A stretch of 64,000 nucleotides of DNA from Pseudothauera nasutitermitis. GTDB lineage: Bacteria; Pseudomonadota; Gammaproteobacteria; Burkholderiales; Rhodocyclaceae. The notes beneath the pieces are model-generated. The model made no database searches, was not told the DNA's origin, and saw nothing but the letters and a program-made list of their open reading frames with translations. A program made the translations under genes and the position numbers. The stretch covers positions 248,001 through 312,000 of the forward strand of contig NZ_SSOC01000004.1 of assembly GCF_004801295.1 (NCBI RefSeq). The letters run 5' to 3'. Position 1 is the stretch's first letter. Every line of letters starts with the position of its first letter. Positions 17,821 to 30,313 of the stretch are shown in pieces.

Positions 17821-19461
17821 ATGCTCGATGCAATGAAACTGAAGACCAAGATCGTGCTGTTGGTGCTCGCCGCCTTCGTCGGCCTGTCCATCAACATCAC
17901 GCTGGGTGCGCTGGCCGTCAAGGACGACCTGATGGATGCGCGCAAGCTGCAGGTGCAGTCGGTGGTGGAAAGCGCCATGCAGATCGCCATCGCCTACCAT
18001 GCGCGCGCGCAGGCCGGCCAGCTTGGCGATGCCGAGGCGCGCGCGCAGGCCCTGCAGGCAATGCACGCGATGCGCTTCGGCGGCGCCGACGGCAAGAGCG
18101 AGTACGTGTATGTCTGGTCCACCGGCGGGGTGTCGGTGATGCACCCGATCCGCCCCGAATGGGCCGGCCGCGACATGCGCGAGGAAGTGCGCGACGCCAG
18201 CGGGCGCTACACCATCAAGGACATCGTGGCGGCGGCCAACGCGCGCGGCGCGGGCTTCGTCGATACCTCGTTTCCGCGTCCGGGCAGCACCGTGGCGGTG
18301 GACAAGCTGCAGTACATCGCCACCTTCAAGCCGTGGGACTGGGTGATCGGCACCGGGGTGTATGTGGATGACGTATCCCATGACTTTTTCTCCCGCCTGG
18401 TGGTCGATCTGGCGTTGAGCGGCGTGATCATGCTGGTCATCGTCGGCCTGGGCGTGCTGATCGCGCGCTCGGTGCTGCGCCAGATCGGCGGCGAACCGGC
18501 CGAGGCCATGGAGATCATGGAGCGGGCGGCGGGCGGCGACCTCACCGTGGATGTCGCGCGCGCCGCGCCGGACAGCCTGCTCGGCGGGCTGTCGCGTATG
18601 CTCGGTGCGTTGCGCGGCATGGTCGGGCAGGTCGCCAGCGGCGCGCAGACGCTGAAGGGCACCGCGGAAAGCATCTCGCACGCCTCCGGCCAGGTCGCCA
18701 CCGCCTCGCACCGCCAGGCCGACTCCACCTCGTCGATGGCCGCCGCCATCGAGCAGATGACCGTGTCGATCAACCACATCTCCGACTCCGCGCGCGACAC
18801 CGAGGACAACTCTTCTTCCGCCGCGACGATGGCCGAGCACGGCGAGCAGAAGGTGGCCACCGCCACCGACGAGATGCACCGCATCGCCGGCACCGTGTCG
18901 TCCGCCGCCGAGCTGATCCGCTCGCTGGAAGTGCGTACTGGGGAAATCTCCTCGATCGCCAACGTCATCAAGGAAATCGCCGCGCAGACCAACCTGCTCG
19001 CGCTCAACGCGGCCATCGAGGCGGCGCGCGCCGGCGAACAGGGGCGCGGCTTCGCCGTGGTGGCCGACGAGGTACGCAAGCTGGCCGAACGCACCTCGTC
19101 CGCCACCGAGGAGATCGGCGGCATGATCGGCGCCATCCAGAGCGACACCGCCAGCGCGGTGGGCGCCATGGACCAGGCCCTGCCGCAGGCCGAACGCGGC
19201 GTGGAGCTGGCGCGCGAGGCCGCCCAGTCGCTGCGCGACATCCGCGACGGCGCCAGCGCCACGCTGACGCGCATTCGCGACGTGGCGCTCGCCACCCGCG
19301 AACAGAGCGCGGCCAGCAACGCCATCGCCCAGCAGGTCGAAAGCATCGCGCAGATGGTCGAGCAGACCAGCGCCTCCACGCAGCAGACCGCCGAATCGGC
19401 GCAAAGCCTGGAGAAGGTGGCGCGCGAACTGGGCGATCTGGTGGCGCGCTTCCGCTACTGA
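17821..19461 (+). CDS. Methyl-accepting chemotaxis protein with single Cache domain
   Basis: The product has 546 residues. There is an N-terminal membrane segment, a periplasmic single Cache domain (about 35-185; [33 protein letters not shown]), a second membrane segment (about 198-215), HAMP, and a cytoplasmic signalling domain with [20 protein letters not shown]. Single-Cache chemoreceptors often sense small organic acids; the ligand is unknown here. The FliA-type promoter ties it to flagellar regulation. Confidence 0.93.
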   Translation: MLDAMKLKTKIVLLVLAAFVGLSINITLGALAVKDDLMDARKLQVQSVVESAMQIAIAYHARAQAGQLGDAEARAQALQAMHAMRFGGADGKSEYVYVWSTGGVSVMHPIRPEWAGRDMREEVRDASGRYTIKDIVAAANARGAGFVDTSFPRPGSTVAVDKLQYIATFKPWDWVIGTGVYVDDVSHDFFSRLVVDLALSGVIMLVIVGLGVLIARSVLRQIGGEPAEAMEIMERAAGGDLTVDVARAAPDSLLGGLSRMLGALRGMVGQVASGAQTLKGTAESISHASGQVATASHRQADSTSSMAAAIEQMTVSINHISDSARDTEDNSSSAATMAEHGEQKVATATDEMHRIAGTVSSAAELIRSLEVRTGEISSIANVIKEIAAQTNLLALNAAIEAARAGEQGRGFAVVADEVRKLAERTSSATEEIGGMIGAIQSDTASAVGAMDQALPQAERGVELAREAAQSLRDIRDGASATLTRIRDVALATREQSAASNAIAQQVESIAQMVEQTSASTQQTAESAQSLEKVARELGDLVARFRY

Positions 19462-19533
19462 TCCGCCCTGGCCGGCCGGGCACATCCCGGCCGGCGCACC
19501 GCGCCCGCGGGCATCCGGGCTATCATCGGCCGC

Positions 19534-23201
<3,668 letters not shown>

Positions 23202-23205
<4 letters not shown>

Positions 23206-25058
23206 ACATGGCAGCGGGTTTCCTGCCGGCCTTCGATTCCGCCGCCGCCGGCGCGGGCGATCTCGCCCAGGGCTTCGCCGAACACGCGCAGGCCTGGGCC
23301 GCCACGCTCGGCGCCCCGCCGGCCGCGCAACGCGCACTGGGCCGCGCGGCGCGGCGCCTGGCGCTGGCCGGCACGGCCGGCCACGTCTGCCTGCCGCTGA
23401 ACGATCTGGCCGATGGGGAAGACCCCGATGCGCTCGGCGCACTGCTGCGCGACAGCGGCGTGGTGGCCGGCGCGCACGAGGCCGCCAGTCCCGAGGACGC
23501 CCGGCCACTGGTGCTCGACGAAGATGGAAGACTCTATCTGCGCCGCCACTTCGACCTGGAACGCGGCCTGGCCGCCGCCCTGCATGCGCGCGCCATCGCC
23601 GGGGTGGCGGTGGTTGACGATCCGCCGGCCGTGCGCGCCCTGCTCGCGCGCTTCTTCCCGCCGCGCGCGGACGGCCGCGCGGACTGGCAGCAGACCGCCG
23701 CCGCGCTCGCCCTGCTGCGCCGGCTGGTGGTCATCAGCGGCGGCCCCGGCACCGGCAAGACCACCACGGTGGCGGCGCTGCTGGCTTGTCTGCTGAGCCT
23801 GCATCCGGAAACCCGCGTGGCGCTCGCCGCGCCCACCGGCAAGGCCGCCGCGCGCATGCTCGAAGCCCTGCGCGCGCGCGCCGCCCACCTGCCCGCCGAA
23901 CTGCGCGACCGCCTGCCGGACGAGGCTGCCACCGTGCATCGCCTGCTCGGCGCCACGCCGCGCAGCGGACACTTCGTGCACCACGCCGGCAATCCGCTGC
24001 CCTACGACGTGGTGGTGGTCGATGAAGCCTCCATGCTGGATCTGGCCCTGGCCGCCCGCCTGGTCGATGCAGTGCCGGCGCACGCGCGGCTGATCCTGCT
24101 CGGCGACAAGGACCAGCTGGCCGCCGTGGAGGCCGGCGCGGTGTTCGCCGAACTGTCCGCCGGCTGCCGTTTCTCCGCCGCCTGCGCGGATCGTCTGGAG
24201 GCGCTTACCGGCCATCGCCCGGACGGTGCACGCGAGGATGCGGCGGTGCTGCCCGACGCGGTGGTCTGGCTGCGTGAGAGCCACCGCTTCGCCACCGATT
24301 CCGGCATCGGCCGGCTGGCCGCCGGCATCAACGCGGGCGAGGGCGCGGCCACGCTGGATTGGCTGCGCGCCGCCGCCGACCCGGCGGTGCGCTGGCTGGA
24401 GGATGCCGGTCGTTCGCCAACTGCCGCCACGCGCGCGCGATGCGAGGCCGGCTACGCCGCGTATCTGGAGGCTTTGCGTGCGGGCATGGACGATCCGGCG
24501 GCGGCCTTCGCGGCCTTTGAACGCTTCCGCGTGCTGGCCGCTGTCCACGAGGGGCCGCGCGGCGTGCGCGCGCTCAACGTGCAACTGAGCCAGTGGCTGC
24601 GCGCGGCGCTCGACCACCCGGCCGACCGGGGCGCGGCCTCGCCGTGGTATCCGGGGCGGCCGGTGATCGTGCTGCGCAACGATTACGCGCTGGGGCTGTT
24701 CAACGGTGACGTCGGGCTGACCCTGGCGGGCGCGGACGGCGTGCCGGCGGTGTGGTTTCCGGCCCCCGGGGGCGGCTACCGGGCGGTCTCGCCGGCTCGC
24801 CTGCCGGCGCACGACACGGCTTTCGCGCTCACCGTGCACAAGTCGCAGGGTTCGGAATTCGAAGAAGTGCTGGTGGTGTTGCCGGAGGCCGACGTGCCGG
24901 TGCTGACCCGCGAACTGCTGTACACCGGGGTGACCCGCGCGGCGCGGCGGGTGGCGCTGGCGGGCGGCGAGGCTGCCTTCGTGGCTGCCTGCGCCCGCCG
25001 CACCACGCGCCATTCCGGCCTGGCGGCGCGGCTGGCCGCGGTGCCACAGCCGGCGTAG
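23202..25058 (+). CDS. recD: Exodeoxyribonuclease V alpha subunit
   Basis: The product has 618 residues and is a 5'-3' SF1B helicase: Walker A SGGPGTGKTTT, APTGKAAARMLEALR, VVVDEASMLDLALAARLV, LLGDKDQLAAVEAGAVFAEL, and the C-terminal ALTVHKSQGSEFEEV and LLYTGVTRAAR. The ATG overlaps the recB stop (ATGA). It is the fast helicase motor of RecBCD. Confidence 0.96.
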
Positions 25059-25068
25059 GCCAGGGTGT

Positions 25069-25530
25069 TCAGCGGAACAGGCGGGTGAGCGAACGGGCGA
25101 GCCAGCCTTCCTTGGCGTCGTCCCCGGCCGCGTTCTGCATTTCTTCCGGCTTCAACAAACTGACGTAGTCGGCGTCTTCATGCCGGATGTGGCTGATCAG
25201 CCAGGTGCTCAGGAGCCTGTGGATGTCGCCGGCGACGTCCTCACCGGCGCGGAAGCGCTGCAGATATTCATTCACCCGGCGCACGAAAAGTTCGTGCACC
25301 CGCTTGTGTGCCTTGACGAAAGGGTAGCCGGCTTCCTCCATCAGGCTTTCCTCGAAGATGAAATGCGACAGCGTGTAGTCGACCAGTTCGTCGAGCACCT
25401 TGCCGACCGCGGTGCGATCCAGGGTCTGCTGCGCGCCTTCCAGCCGGTTGATGTAATCGACGATGCGCCGGTGTTGCTGGTCGATGACGGCGATCCCGGT
25501 GTCGAGATCGATGGTCCAGGCAATGGCCAT
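25069..25530 (-). CDS. Bacteriohemerythrin
   Basis: The product has 153 residues with hemerythrin ligands VIDQQHRRIVDYIN, HFIFEESLM, HKRVHELF and HIRHEDADY. The ATG at 25530 is preferred to a GTG at 25551 because the conserved WTIDLDTGI start follows directly. It binds O2 at a di-iron centre. It is convergent with recD, divergent from an XRE regulator, and unlike the first hemerythrin in the window has no visible nif-type promoter. Confidence 0.9.
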   Translation of the reverse strand: MAIAWTIDLDTGIAVIDQQHRRIVDYINRLEGAQQTLDRTAVGKVLDELVDYTLSHFIFEESLMEEAGYPFVKAHKRVHELFVRRVNEYLQRFRAGEDVAGDIHRLLSTWLISHIRHEDADYVSLLKPEEMQNAAGDDAKEGWLARSLTRLFR

Positions 25531-25610
25531 GCGTGCTTCTCCATATCTCACCGCAAATGGATGGCGGGCTCATGTCGCTCGCCTTTTCGCGGTTTCCTTT
25601 CAGGAGATAT

Positions 25611-25635
25611 GTATATTCAATTCGTATTAATATAC
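25611..25635. promoter_or_regulatory. AT-rich inverted repeat in the hemerythrin/XRE intergenic region
   Basis: GTATATT pairs with AATATAC across 11 bases. The stretch is much more AT-rich than its surroundings and lies 39 bases upstream of the XRE ATG. It could be an operator for the XRE protein, a promoter, or both. Confidence 0.45.
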
Positions 25636-25673
25636 CATTTTGGGATAAATGGCATGGCGAGCCAGACTGGCGA

Positions 25674-26000
25674 ATGCCCAGTGCCCTGCATCGTTCCCAA
25701 TATCGAATCCTGCGCTCGCTGCTCGTATGCACCAGGGAGCAGGCCGGGCTCACCCAGCAGGATGTCGCCCGGGCCCTGGGCAAGCCGCAAAGCTTCGTGT
25801 CCAAGTACGAAAGGGGGGAACGGCGCCTGGATGTGACGGAATTCGTCGAGGTTGCGTTCGTTCTCGGCGTCGACCCCGGGGAACTGATCACGGCGTACCG
25901 CAATCGCCTCGAAGGCGCCAACCAGCTGTTCGGCATTGGTGCGGACGGGGAGGTCCGCCAGCAGTCCGCCGGGAGCCGCGGCAGGACACGGCGCCGATAG
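25674..26000 (+). CDS. XRE-family helix-turn-helix regulator
   Basis: The product has 108 residues. The ATG at 25674 starts just before the Cro/C1-type domain: LLVCTREQAGLTQQDVARAL, GKPQSFVSKYERGERRLDVTEF and VLGVDPGELI. Upstream frame extension is AT-rich and non-conserved. The Arg-rich tail has no recognisable domain. Targets are unknown; the divergent hemerythrin gene and the inverted repeat between them are candidates. Confidence 0.82.
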   Translation: MPSALHRSQYRILRSLLVCTREQAGLTQQDVARALGKPQSFVSKYERGERRLDVTEFVEVAFVLGVDPGELITAYRNRLEGANQLFGIGADGEVRQQSAGSRGRTRRR

Positions 26001-26041
26001 GATGGCGCTGTCGGGTCCGGAGCGCTGCCGAACAAGGAAAA

Positions 26042-26097
26042 CCCCCGCAAGCGGGGGGCGCCGATAGTTCAAGGCCGTGCAGCGCACGGCCTTGAAC
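26042..26097. terminator. Double hairpin terminator between convergent genes
   Basis: CCCCCGC-AA-GCGGGGG (26042-26057) and GTTCAAGGCCGTGC-AGC-GCACGGCCTTGAAC (26067-26097) lie between the XRE gene and a leftward gene. Read leftward, the first hairpin is followed by TTTTCC, so the pair can end the minus-strand gene and probably both. Confidence 0.8.
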
Positions 26098-26150
26098 TGC
26101 GCCTGTCGAGAGAAGGACGGCAGGCAGCCGGACTTTCCGCTATGCCGCGC

Positions 26151-26711
26151 TCAGACCGGGCCGCGCCCGCCGTGCTTCACTTCGATGGTGCTGGCCAGCG
26201 CGGTTTCCAGGCTGACTTCCTCGCCCCTGGGCTTGTAGTCCTTCAGCGCGCTACAGACGGTGGCCACCTTCTCGCCGGCGGACTGGCCCTTCAGGTCGCC
26301 CTTTTCCAGGCGCAGTTCTTCGAGCAGTTCGTTCCACACCATGCCGTCCTCGAGCGGCAGCAGGCAGGCCTTCACGCCCGGCAGGGAGAGTCGCAGCGGC
26401 TTGCCGATGTTGTTCACGAAGAACACGGCGTGCATGTCGGCTGCGAAGTCGGCGCTGTAGCGCTCGATGAACAGCGGCAGCTTGGCGACGTCGTCGAGCA
26501 GGCCGGCGGCGAACACCAGCTTGTCGGCGCTGCCCAGCAGCACGGCCTGGCGGACGCTGGCGGTGGGCGGCTTGCGGCGGCCGGAGGCGTCGGCCACTTC
26601 GCCCTCGGTCAGTACCAGATCGCCCCGGTAGGCGCTCAGGCCGGGGCCGGCGGCCTCGGTGAAGTTGGAATTGAACAGCAGGCCTTGTTCCTCGTAGCGC
26701 TTGAGCGGCAT
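26151..26711 (-). CDS. Protein of unknown function
   Basis: The product has 186 residues, soluble, with no signal peptide. GAGGA six bases before the ATG at 26711 sets the start. I do not recognise the family. Visible features are a start MPLKRYEEQGLLFNSNFTEA, a mixed alpha/beta middle (LPLFIERYSADFAADMHAVF) and a charged tail. GC content and codon use match the surroundings, so it looks like a real resident gene. It lies between terminators and is not obviously in an operon. Confidence 0.7.
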   Translation of the reverse strand: MPLKRYEEQGLLFNSNFTEAAGPGLSAYRGDLVLTEGEVADASGRRKPPTASVRQAVLLGSADKLVFAAGLLDDVAKLPLFIERYSADFAADMHAVFFVNNIGKPLRLSLPGVKACLLPLEDGMVWNELLEELRLEKGDLKGQSAGEKVATVCSALKDYKPRGEEVSLETALASTIEVKHGGRGPV

Positions 26712-26838
26712 GTCGCGTCCTCGCATGGTGGATGAAATGCCCGGCTACAGCAGGAAGCGCGCCAGCCGCGCCGCTGGCGCGCGGATGCGGCGCGATGCCG
26801 CGCCATTCAAGACGCTGCGCTGCGGAGGGACGAAAGGA

Positions 26839-26862
26839 AGCCGCCCCGTGGGCGGGGCGGCT
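26839..26862 (-). terminator. Hairpin terminator after modG
   Basis: AGCCGCCCCG pairs with CGGGGCGGCT around TGGG. Read leftward from modG it is followed by TTCCTTTC. Confidence 0.6.
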
Positions 26863-26925
26863 GTCCGACAGATTGTCGGGTTTGCGACGTCGTCCGAGGC
26901 TGCCTGCGCGCGTCCGGACAGGCGC

Positions 26926-27354
26926 TCAGGCCGGCACGCCGAGCACCACGTGTGAGGCCTTGATGACCGCCGTGGCGGGTACGCCCGGCTTCAGCCCGAG
27001 TTCCTTGACCGCATCGCGGGTGATCACCGCCATGACCTCGGTGCCGCCGGGCAGGGCGATGGCGACTTCCGCGTTGACCGCGCCGATCTCGACGCTCTTG
27101 ACCGTGCCGACCAGGTTGTTGCGCGCGGACAGCTTCACGCCGCTGGTGTCGGTGAGCACGATCACCCAGGGCGCCTTGACCAGCGCGATGACCTCGCTGC
27201 CGACGGCCAGGCCGAGATCGTCCAGACTGGCCATGGTGACCACGGCCACCAGATGGTCGCCGCCGCCCAGGTCGATATCCACTTCGGCGTTCACCGTGCC
27301 CGGGTGGGTGGCGGCGACCGTGCCGCGGAAAACATTGCGGGCGCTGACCTTCAT
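26926..27354 (-). CDS. modG: Molbindin with tandem Mop domains
   Basis: The product has 142 residues, the length of Azotobacter ModG. Two Mop/TOBE repeats begin KVSARNVFRGTV and KLSARNNLVGTV, and each ends with an AVI(K/T)-type stretch. Molbindins bind molybdate cooperatively and store or buffer it in the cytoplasm, useful for nitrogenase cofactor supply. It is divergent from modD, with candidate ModE sites between them. Confidence 0.92.
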   Translation of the reverse strand: MKVSARNVFRGTVAATHPGTVNAEVDIDLGGGDHLVAVVTMASLDDLGLAVGSEVIALVKAPWVIVLTDTSGVKLSARNNLVGTVKSVEIGAVNAEVAIALPGGTEVMAVITRDAVKELGLKPGVPATAVIKASHVVLGVPA

Positions 27355-27396
27355 CGTGTGCTCCTCGTTGTCGCGTGTCGTGTCGGGTAGTCGACG

Positions 27397-27422
27397 CGTT
27401 GTGTTGTTGCCTACATATAATG
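27397..27422 (-). promoter_or_regulatory. Candidate ModE box upstream of modG
   Basis: CGTTGT followed by GCCTACATATAATG closely resembles the site at 31311-31336 and, as I recall it, the E. coli modA operator (CGTTAT...GCCTACATAACG). It ends 43 bases before modG. Confidence 0.65.
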
Positions 27423-27519
27423 TCGGCCACGCGTCGTGCGGCGATGCGTGGATTCTAGTGGCGAGCGTTGTGACATCTCAACCATAGCGCGGCATCCGGC
27501 GCGCGCAGAGTGGGCACGA

Positions 27520-27545
27520 AAATCGCTATATAAGCACATAAATAA
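27520..27545 (+). promoter_or_regulatory. Candidate second-type Mo box upstream of modD
   Basis: TCGCTATATA followed after a few bases by ATAAATA matches the site upstream of modE (31413-31439). It lies 24 bases before the modD ATG. Confidence 0.55.
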
Positions 27546-27568
27546 AAATGGACGCACGAGGAGGTGCG

Positions 27569-28426
27569 ATGAACGATTGCGTGTTGTCCGACGAGGCCCT
27601 GCTGCGGCTGCTCGCCGAGGATGTCCCGGCGGGCGACCTGACCACCGCCACCCTGGGCATCGGCGGCGCACCGGCACGGCTGGAGTTCCGCGCGCGGCGC
27701 GCAATGCAGGTGTGCGCCACCGAAGAGGCGCGCCGGCTGTTCGAACTGGGCGGCGCGTCGCGCTGCCTGGTGTTTTCCCCTTCCGGCACCTGGGCGGAGG
27801 CCGACACCCTGCTGCTGTGGGCGGAAGGCCCGGCCGGCGCGCTGCACCGGGTGTGGAAGAGCGCGCAGAACCTGGTGGAATGGGCGAGCGGGGTGGCCGG
27901 CGCGGCGGCCGCGCTGACCAAGGCGGCGTGGCCGCTGCCGGTGGCCTGTACGCGCAAGAACGTGCCCGGCACCAAGAGCCTGTCGATCAAGGCGATCCGC
28001 GCGGGCGGGGCCATCGTGCACCGGCTCGGCCTGTCCGAAACGCTGCTGGTGTTCGCCGAGCACCGGCTGTTTCTCGACATGCCGCCCGCGGACACGATCA
28101 ACGCCCTGCGCCAGCGGCAGCCGGAAAAGCGCGTGGTGGTCGAGGTCGGGGAAATCGAGGAGGCAATGACCTGGGCCGTGGCCGGGGCGGAGATCCTGCA
28201 GCTGGAGCGTTTTCCGCCGGCCGCGGTGACCGCCCTGCGCGCCCGGCTCGCCGAGGCGGGGCTGAAGCCGCTGCTGGTGGCCACCGGCGGGGTGACCGCC
28301 GCCAATGCGATGAACTATGCGGCGGCCGGCGCCGACCTGATCGCCAGCTCCGCGCCTTACAGCGCACCACCGGCCGACGTGGCCACGCGTTTCGTGCGCA
28401 CCGCCCAGGGAGAACAGCATGGATGA
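27569..28426 (+). CDS. modD: ModD, molybdenum-associated pyrophosphorylase-like protein
   Basis: The product has 285 residues. AGGAGG just upstream selects the ATG at 27569. It is homologous to quinolinate phosphoribosyltransferase NadC: LLAEDVPAGDLTTATLG, CTRKNVPGTKSLSIKAIRAGG, and EVGEIEEAMTWAVAGAEILQLERF. ModD sits in mod operons of several nitrogen fixers and has an uncertain role in molybdate uptake or use. The last codons overlap the next gene. Confidence 0.9.
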   Translation: MNDCVLSDEALLRLLAEDVPAGDLTTATLGIGGAPARLEFRARRAMQVCATEEARRLFELGGASRCLVFSPSGTWAEADTLLLWAEGPAGALHRVWKSAQNLVEWASGVAGAAAALTKAAWPLPVACTRKNVPGTKSLSIKAIRAGGAIVHRLGLSETLLVFAEHRLFLDMPPADTINALRQRQPEKRVVVEVGEIEEAMTWAVAGAEILQLERFPPAAVTALRARLAEAGLKPLLVATGGVTAANAMNYAAAGADLIASSAPYSAPPADVATRFVRTAQGEQHG

Positions 28427-28811
28427 ATGGCTGGCCCGCTCCACCACCCGCCCGCAGGGCGTGCCCTGGCGCCGCGAGCCGCGCTGGGCCGACGGCCTGC
28501 CGGCCGCCTGGCGTGAGCAGGTGGTGGCGCCGCTGGATTTCGAGGTGCATCGCGACGTCGAGTTGTCGGCCCGCCGGGTGTTCGGCCGCGATGCCGACGG
28601 GCGCAAGTGCTATTACGCGCATGCCTGGATGATGACCGCGCCGTGTACCGACGACGACGAGGAGTTCTATCTGCAGCCCACCGCCGGAGAATCGGTGACC
28701 GCCTGGCTGCTGCGCGACGAGCGCTGGCTGGTGCGCAAGGTGGTGATCGGCAACGACGGCTGCGCGCCGTCACAGCCCTTCTACGTGTTCAGCGAGTCGA
28801 TGCCGCGCTGA
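28419..28811 (+). CDS. Unknown protein in the mod operon
   Basis: The product has 130 residues. Its ATG overlaps modD by 8 bases, so it is co-translated in the mod operon. I do not recognise the family. It is soluble, with a motif-like stretch CYYAHAWMMTAPCTDDDEEF and C-terminal LRDERWLVRKVVIGNDGC; three Cys residues could bind a metal, which is speculation. Codon use matches the neighbours. Confidence 0.72.
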   Translation: MDEWLARSTTRPQGVPWRREPRWADGLPAAWREQVVAPLDFEVHRDVELSARRVFGRDADGRKCYYAHAWMMTAPCTDDDEEFYLQPTAGESVTAWLLRDERWLVRKVVIGNDGCAPSQPFYVFSESMPR

Positions 28812-28860
28812 GGCCGGCATACCGATGACCGTCCATCCCCCATACCGGAGTAAACCCATC

Positions 28861-29616
28861 ATGCGAGTCTTTTCTTCCCGTGTCCTGAATGCCGTCCGCC
28901 ATCATCTGCTGTGCTGCGCCCTGCTGTGCGCGGCCGGCCCGGCGCTGGCGCAGGAGGCGCTGCTGGTCGCCGCCGGCGCCGGCTATCGCCGTCCGGTGAC
29001 CGAGCTGGCGCAGGATTTCGAGCGCCGCAGCGGCGTGAAGGTGGAACAGCTGTACGGCCACATGGGGCAGATCCTCGGCCAGGTGGCGCAGGGCGGCAAG
29101 GTGGCGGTGGTGTTCGGCGACCGCGCCTTCCTGGAAAACGCCCCGAATGTGCAGTTCGCGCGCTACCTGCCGGCCGGCGCCGGGCGCCTGGTGGTGGCCT
29201 GGCCCAGGGAGAAGACGCTGGCCTCTGTGGACGATCTGGCCGGTGCGGGGGTGGGCCGCGTGGCGCTGCCCGACCCGGTGCACGCGGTGTACGGCAAGGC
29301 GGCCATCCAGTTCCTCGAGCGCAGCGGCCTGCGCGCGCGCATCGGCGAGCGTCTGGTGCCGGTGTCCACGGTGCCGCAGGTGTCCTCCTACCTGGTCAGC
29401 GGCGACGTGGATGCGGGCTTCATCAACCTGACCGACGCGCTGGGCATCGCCGAGCGCATCGGCGGCTACCTGGAAATCGACCAGAAGCTGTACGACCCGG
29501 TGGACATCGTCATCGGCGTGGTCGGCGGGCAGGAGCACAACGCCGCCGTGCAGGCGCTGGCCACCTACCTGGGTTCTTCCGAGGCGCGCGCCATCCTGTC
29601 CCGCCACGGCCTGTGA
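28861..29616 (+). CDS. modA: Molybdate ABC transporter substrate-binding protein (ModA-like, first copy)
   Basis: The product has 251 residues. A signal peptide ends at GPALAQ. The mature part is a periplasmic type II binding protein: LLVAAGAGYRRPVTELAQDF, YGHMGQILGQV, and DAGFINLTDAL. It differs from classical ModA (no ASLT-like start) and from the second copy in this window, so ligand preference may differ (molybdate, tungstate or another oxyanion). modB starts five bases downstream. Confidence 0.82.
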   Translation: MRVFSSRVLNAVRHHLLCCALLCAAGPALAQEALLVAAGAGYRRPVTELAQDFERRSGVKVEQLYGHMGQILGQVAQGGKVAVVFGDRAFLENAPNVQFARYLPAGAGRLVVAWPREKTLASVDDLAGAGVGRVALPDPVHAVYGKAAIQFLERSGLRARIGERLVPVSTVPQVSSYLVSGDVDAGFINLTDALGIAERIGGYLEIDQKLYDPVDIVIGVVGGQEHNAAVQALATYLGSSEARAILSRHGL

Positions 29617-29620
29617 GGCC

Positions 29621-30313
29621 ATGCTCGACACGCTGAACGCCATGCCGGCGGTGCTGGCCGAGGCGGACGTGCGCCACGCCCTCGCGCTGACCGCGCGGGT
29701 GGCAGCGGCCACCCTCGTCCTGCACCTGCTTGCCGCCCTGGCGCTGGGTGCCGCGCTCGCCCGCCCGGCCTGGCCGGGGCGCGGGGTGCTGGATGCCCTG
29801 GTCACCCTGCCGCTGGTGTTCCCGCCCATCGCCACCGGCTTCGCGCTGCTGTTGCTGTTCGGCCGGCGCGGGCCGCTGGGCGGCTGGCTGGAAGGCTTCG
29901 GCGTGGAGATCATCTTTTCCTTCTGGGGTGTGCTGATCGCCTCCTTCATCGCCGGCCTGCCGCTGGTGGTCAAGCCGGTGCAGGCGGCGCTGGAAGCGGC
30001 CTCGGCGCGTTTGTCGGAGGCCGCGCGCACGCTGGGCAAGAACGAGCTGCAGATCTTCTTCCGCGTGCTGCTGCCCAACGTGCGCGGCGCGCTGGCCGCC
30101 GGGCTGGTGCTCGGCCTGGGGCGTTCGCTGGGCGAGGTGGGCATCACCCTGATGCTGGGCGGCAACGTCATGGGGCGCACCAACACGGTGTCGCTGGAAA
30201 TCTACAACGCGGTGAGCGGCGGGGATTTCCAGCGCGCGGCGGTGCTCTCGCTGCTACTCGGCGCGTTCACCCTGCTGCTGTTCTGGGGGCTGCGCCGGCT
30301 GGGCGCGGTGTAG
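29621..30313 (+). CDS. modB: Molybdate ABC transporter permease (first copy)
   Basis: The product has 230 residues and is a multi-spanning permease. The motif for contact with the ATPase is EAARTLGKNELQIFFRVLLPNVRG, and further family features are LPLVFPPIATGFALLLLFG and SLGEVGITLMLGGN. The last 60 bases overlap the 3' end of the convergent modC, which presumably supplies its ATPase. Confidence 0.92.
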   Translation: MLDTLNAMPAVLAEADVRHALALTARVAAATLVLHLLAALALGAALARPAWPGRGVLDALVTLPLVFPPIATGFALLLLFGRRGPLGGWLEGFGVEIIFSFWGVLIASFIAGLPLVVKPVQAALEAASARLSEAARTLGKNELQIFFRVLLPNVRGALAAGLVLGLGRSLGEVGITLMLGGNVMGRTNTVSLEIYNAVSGGDFQRAAVLSLLLGAFTLLLFWGLRRLGAV

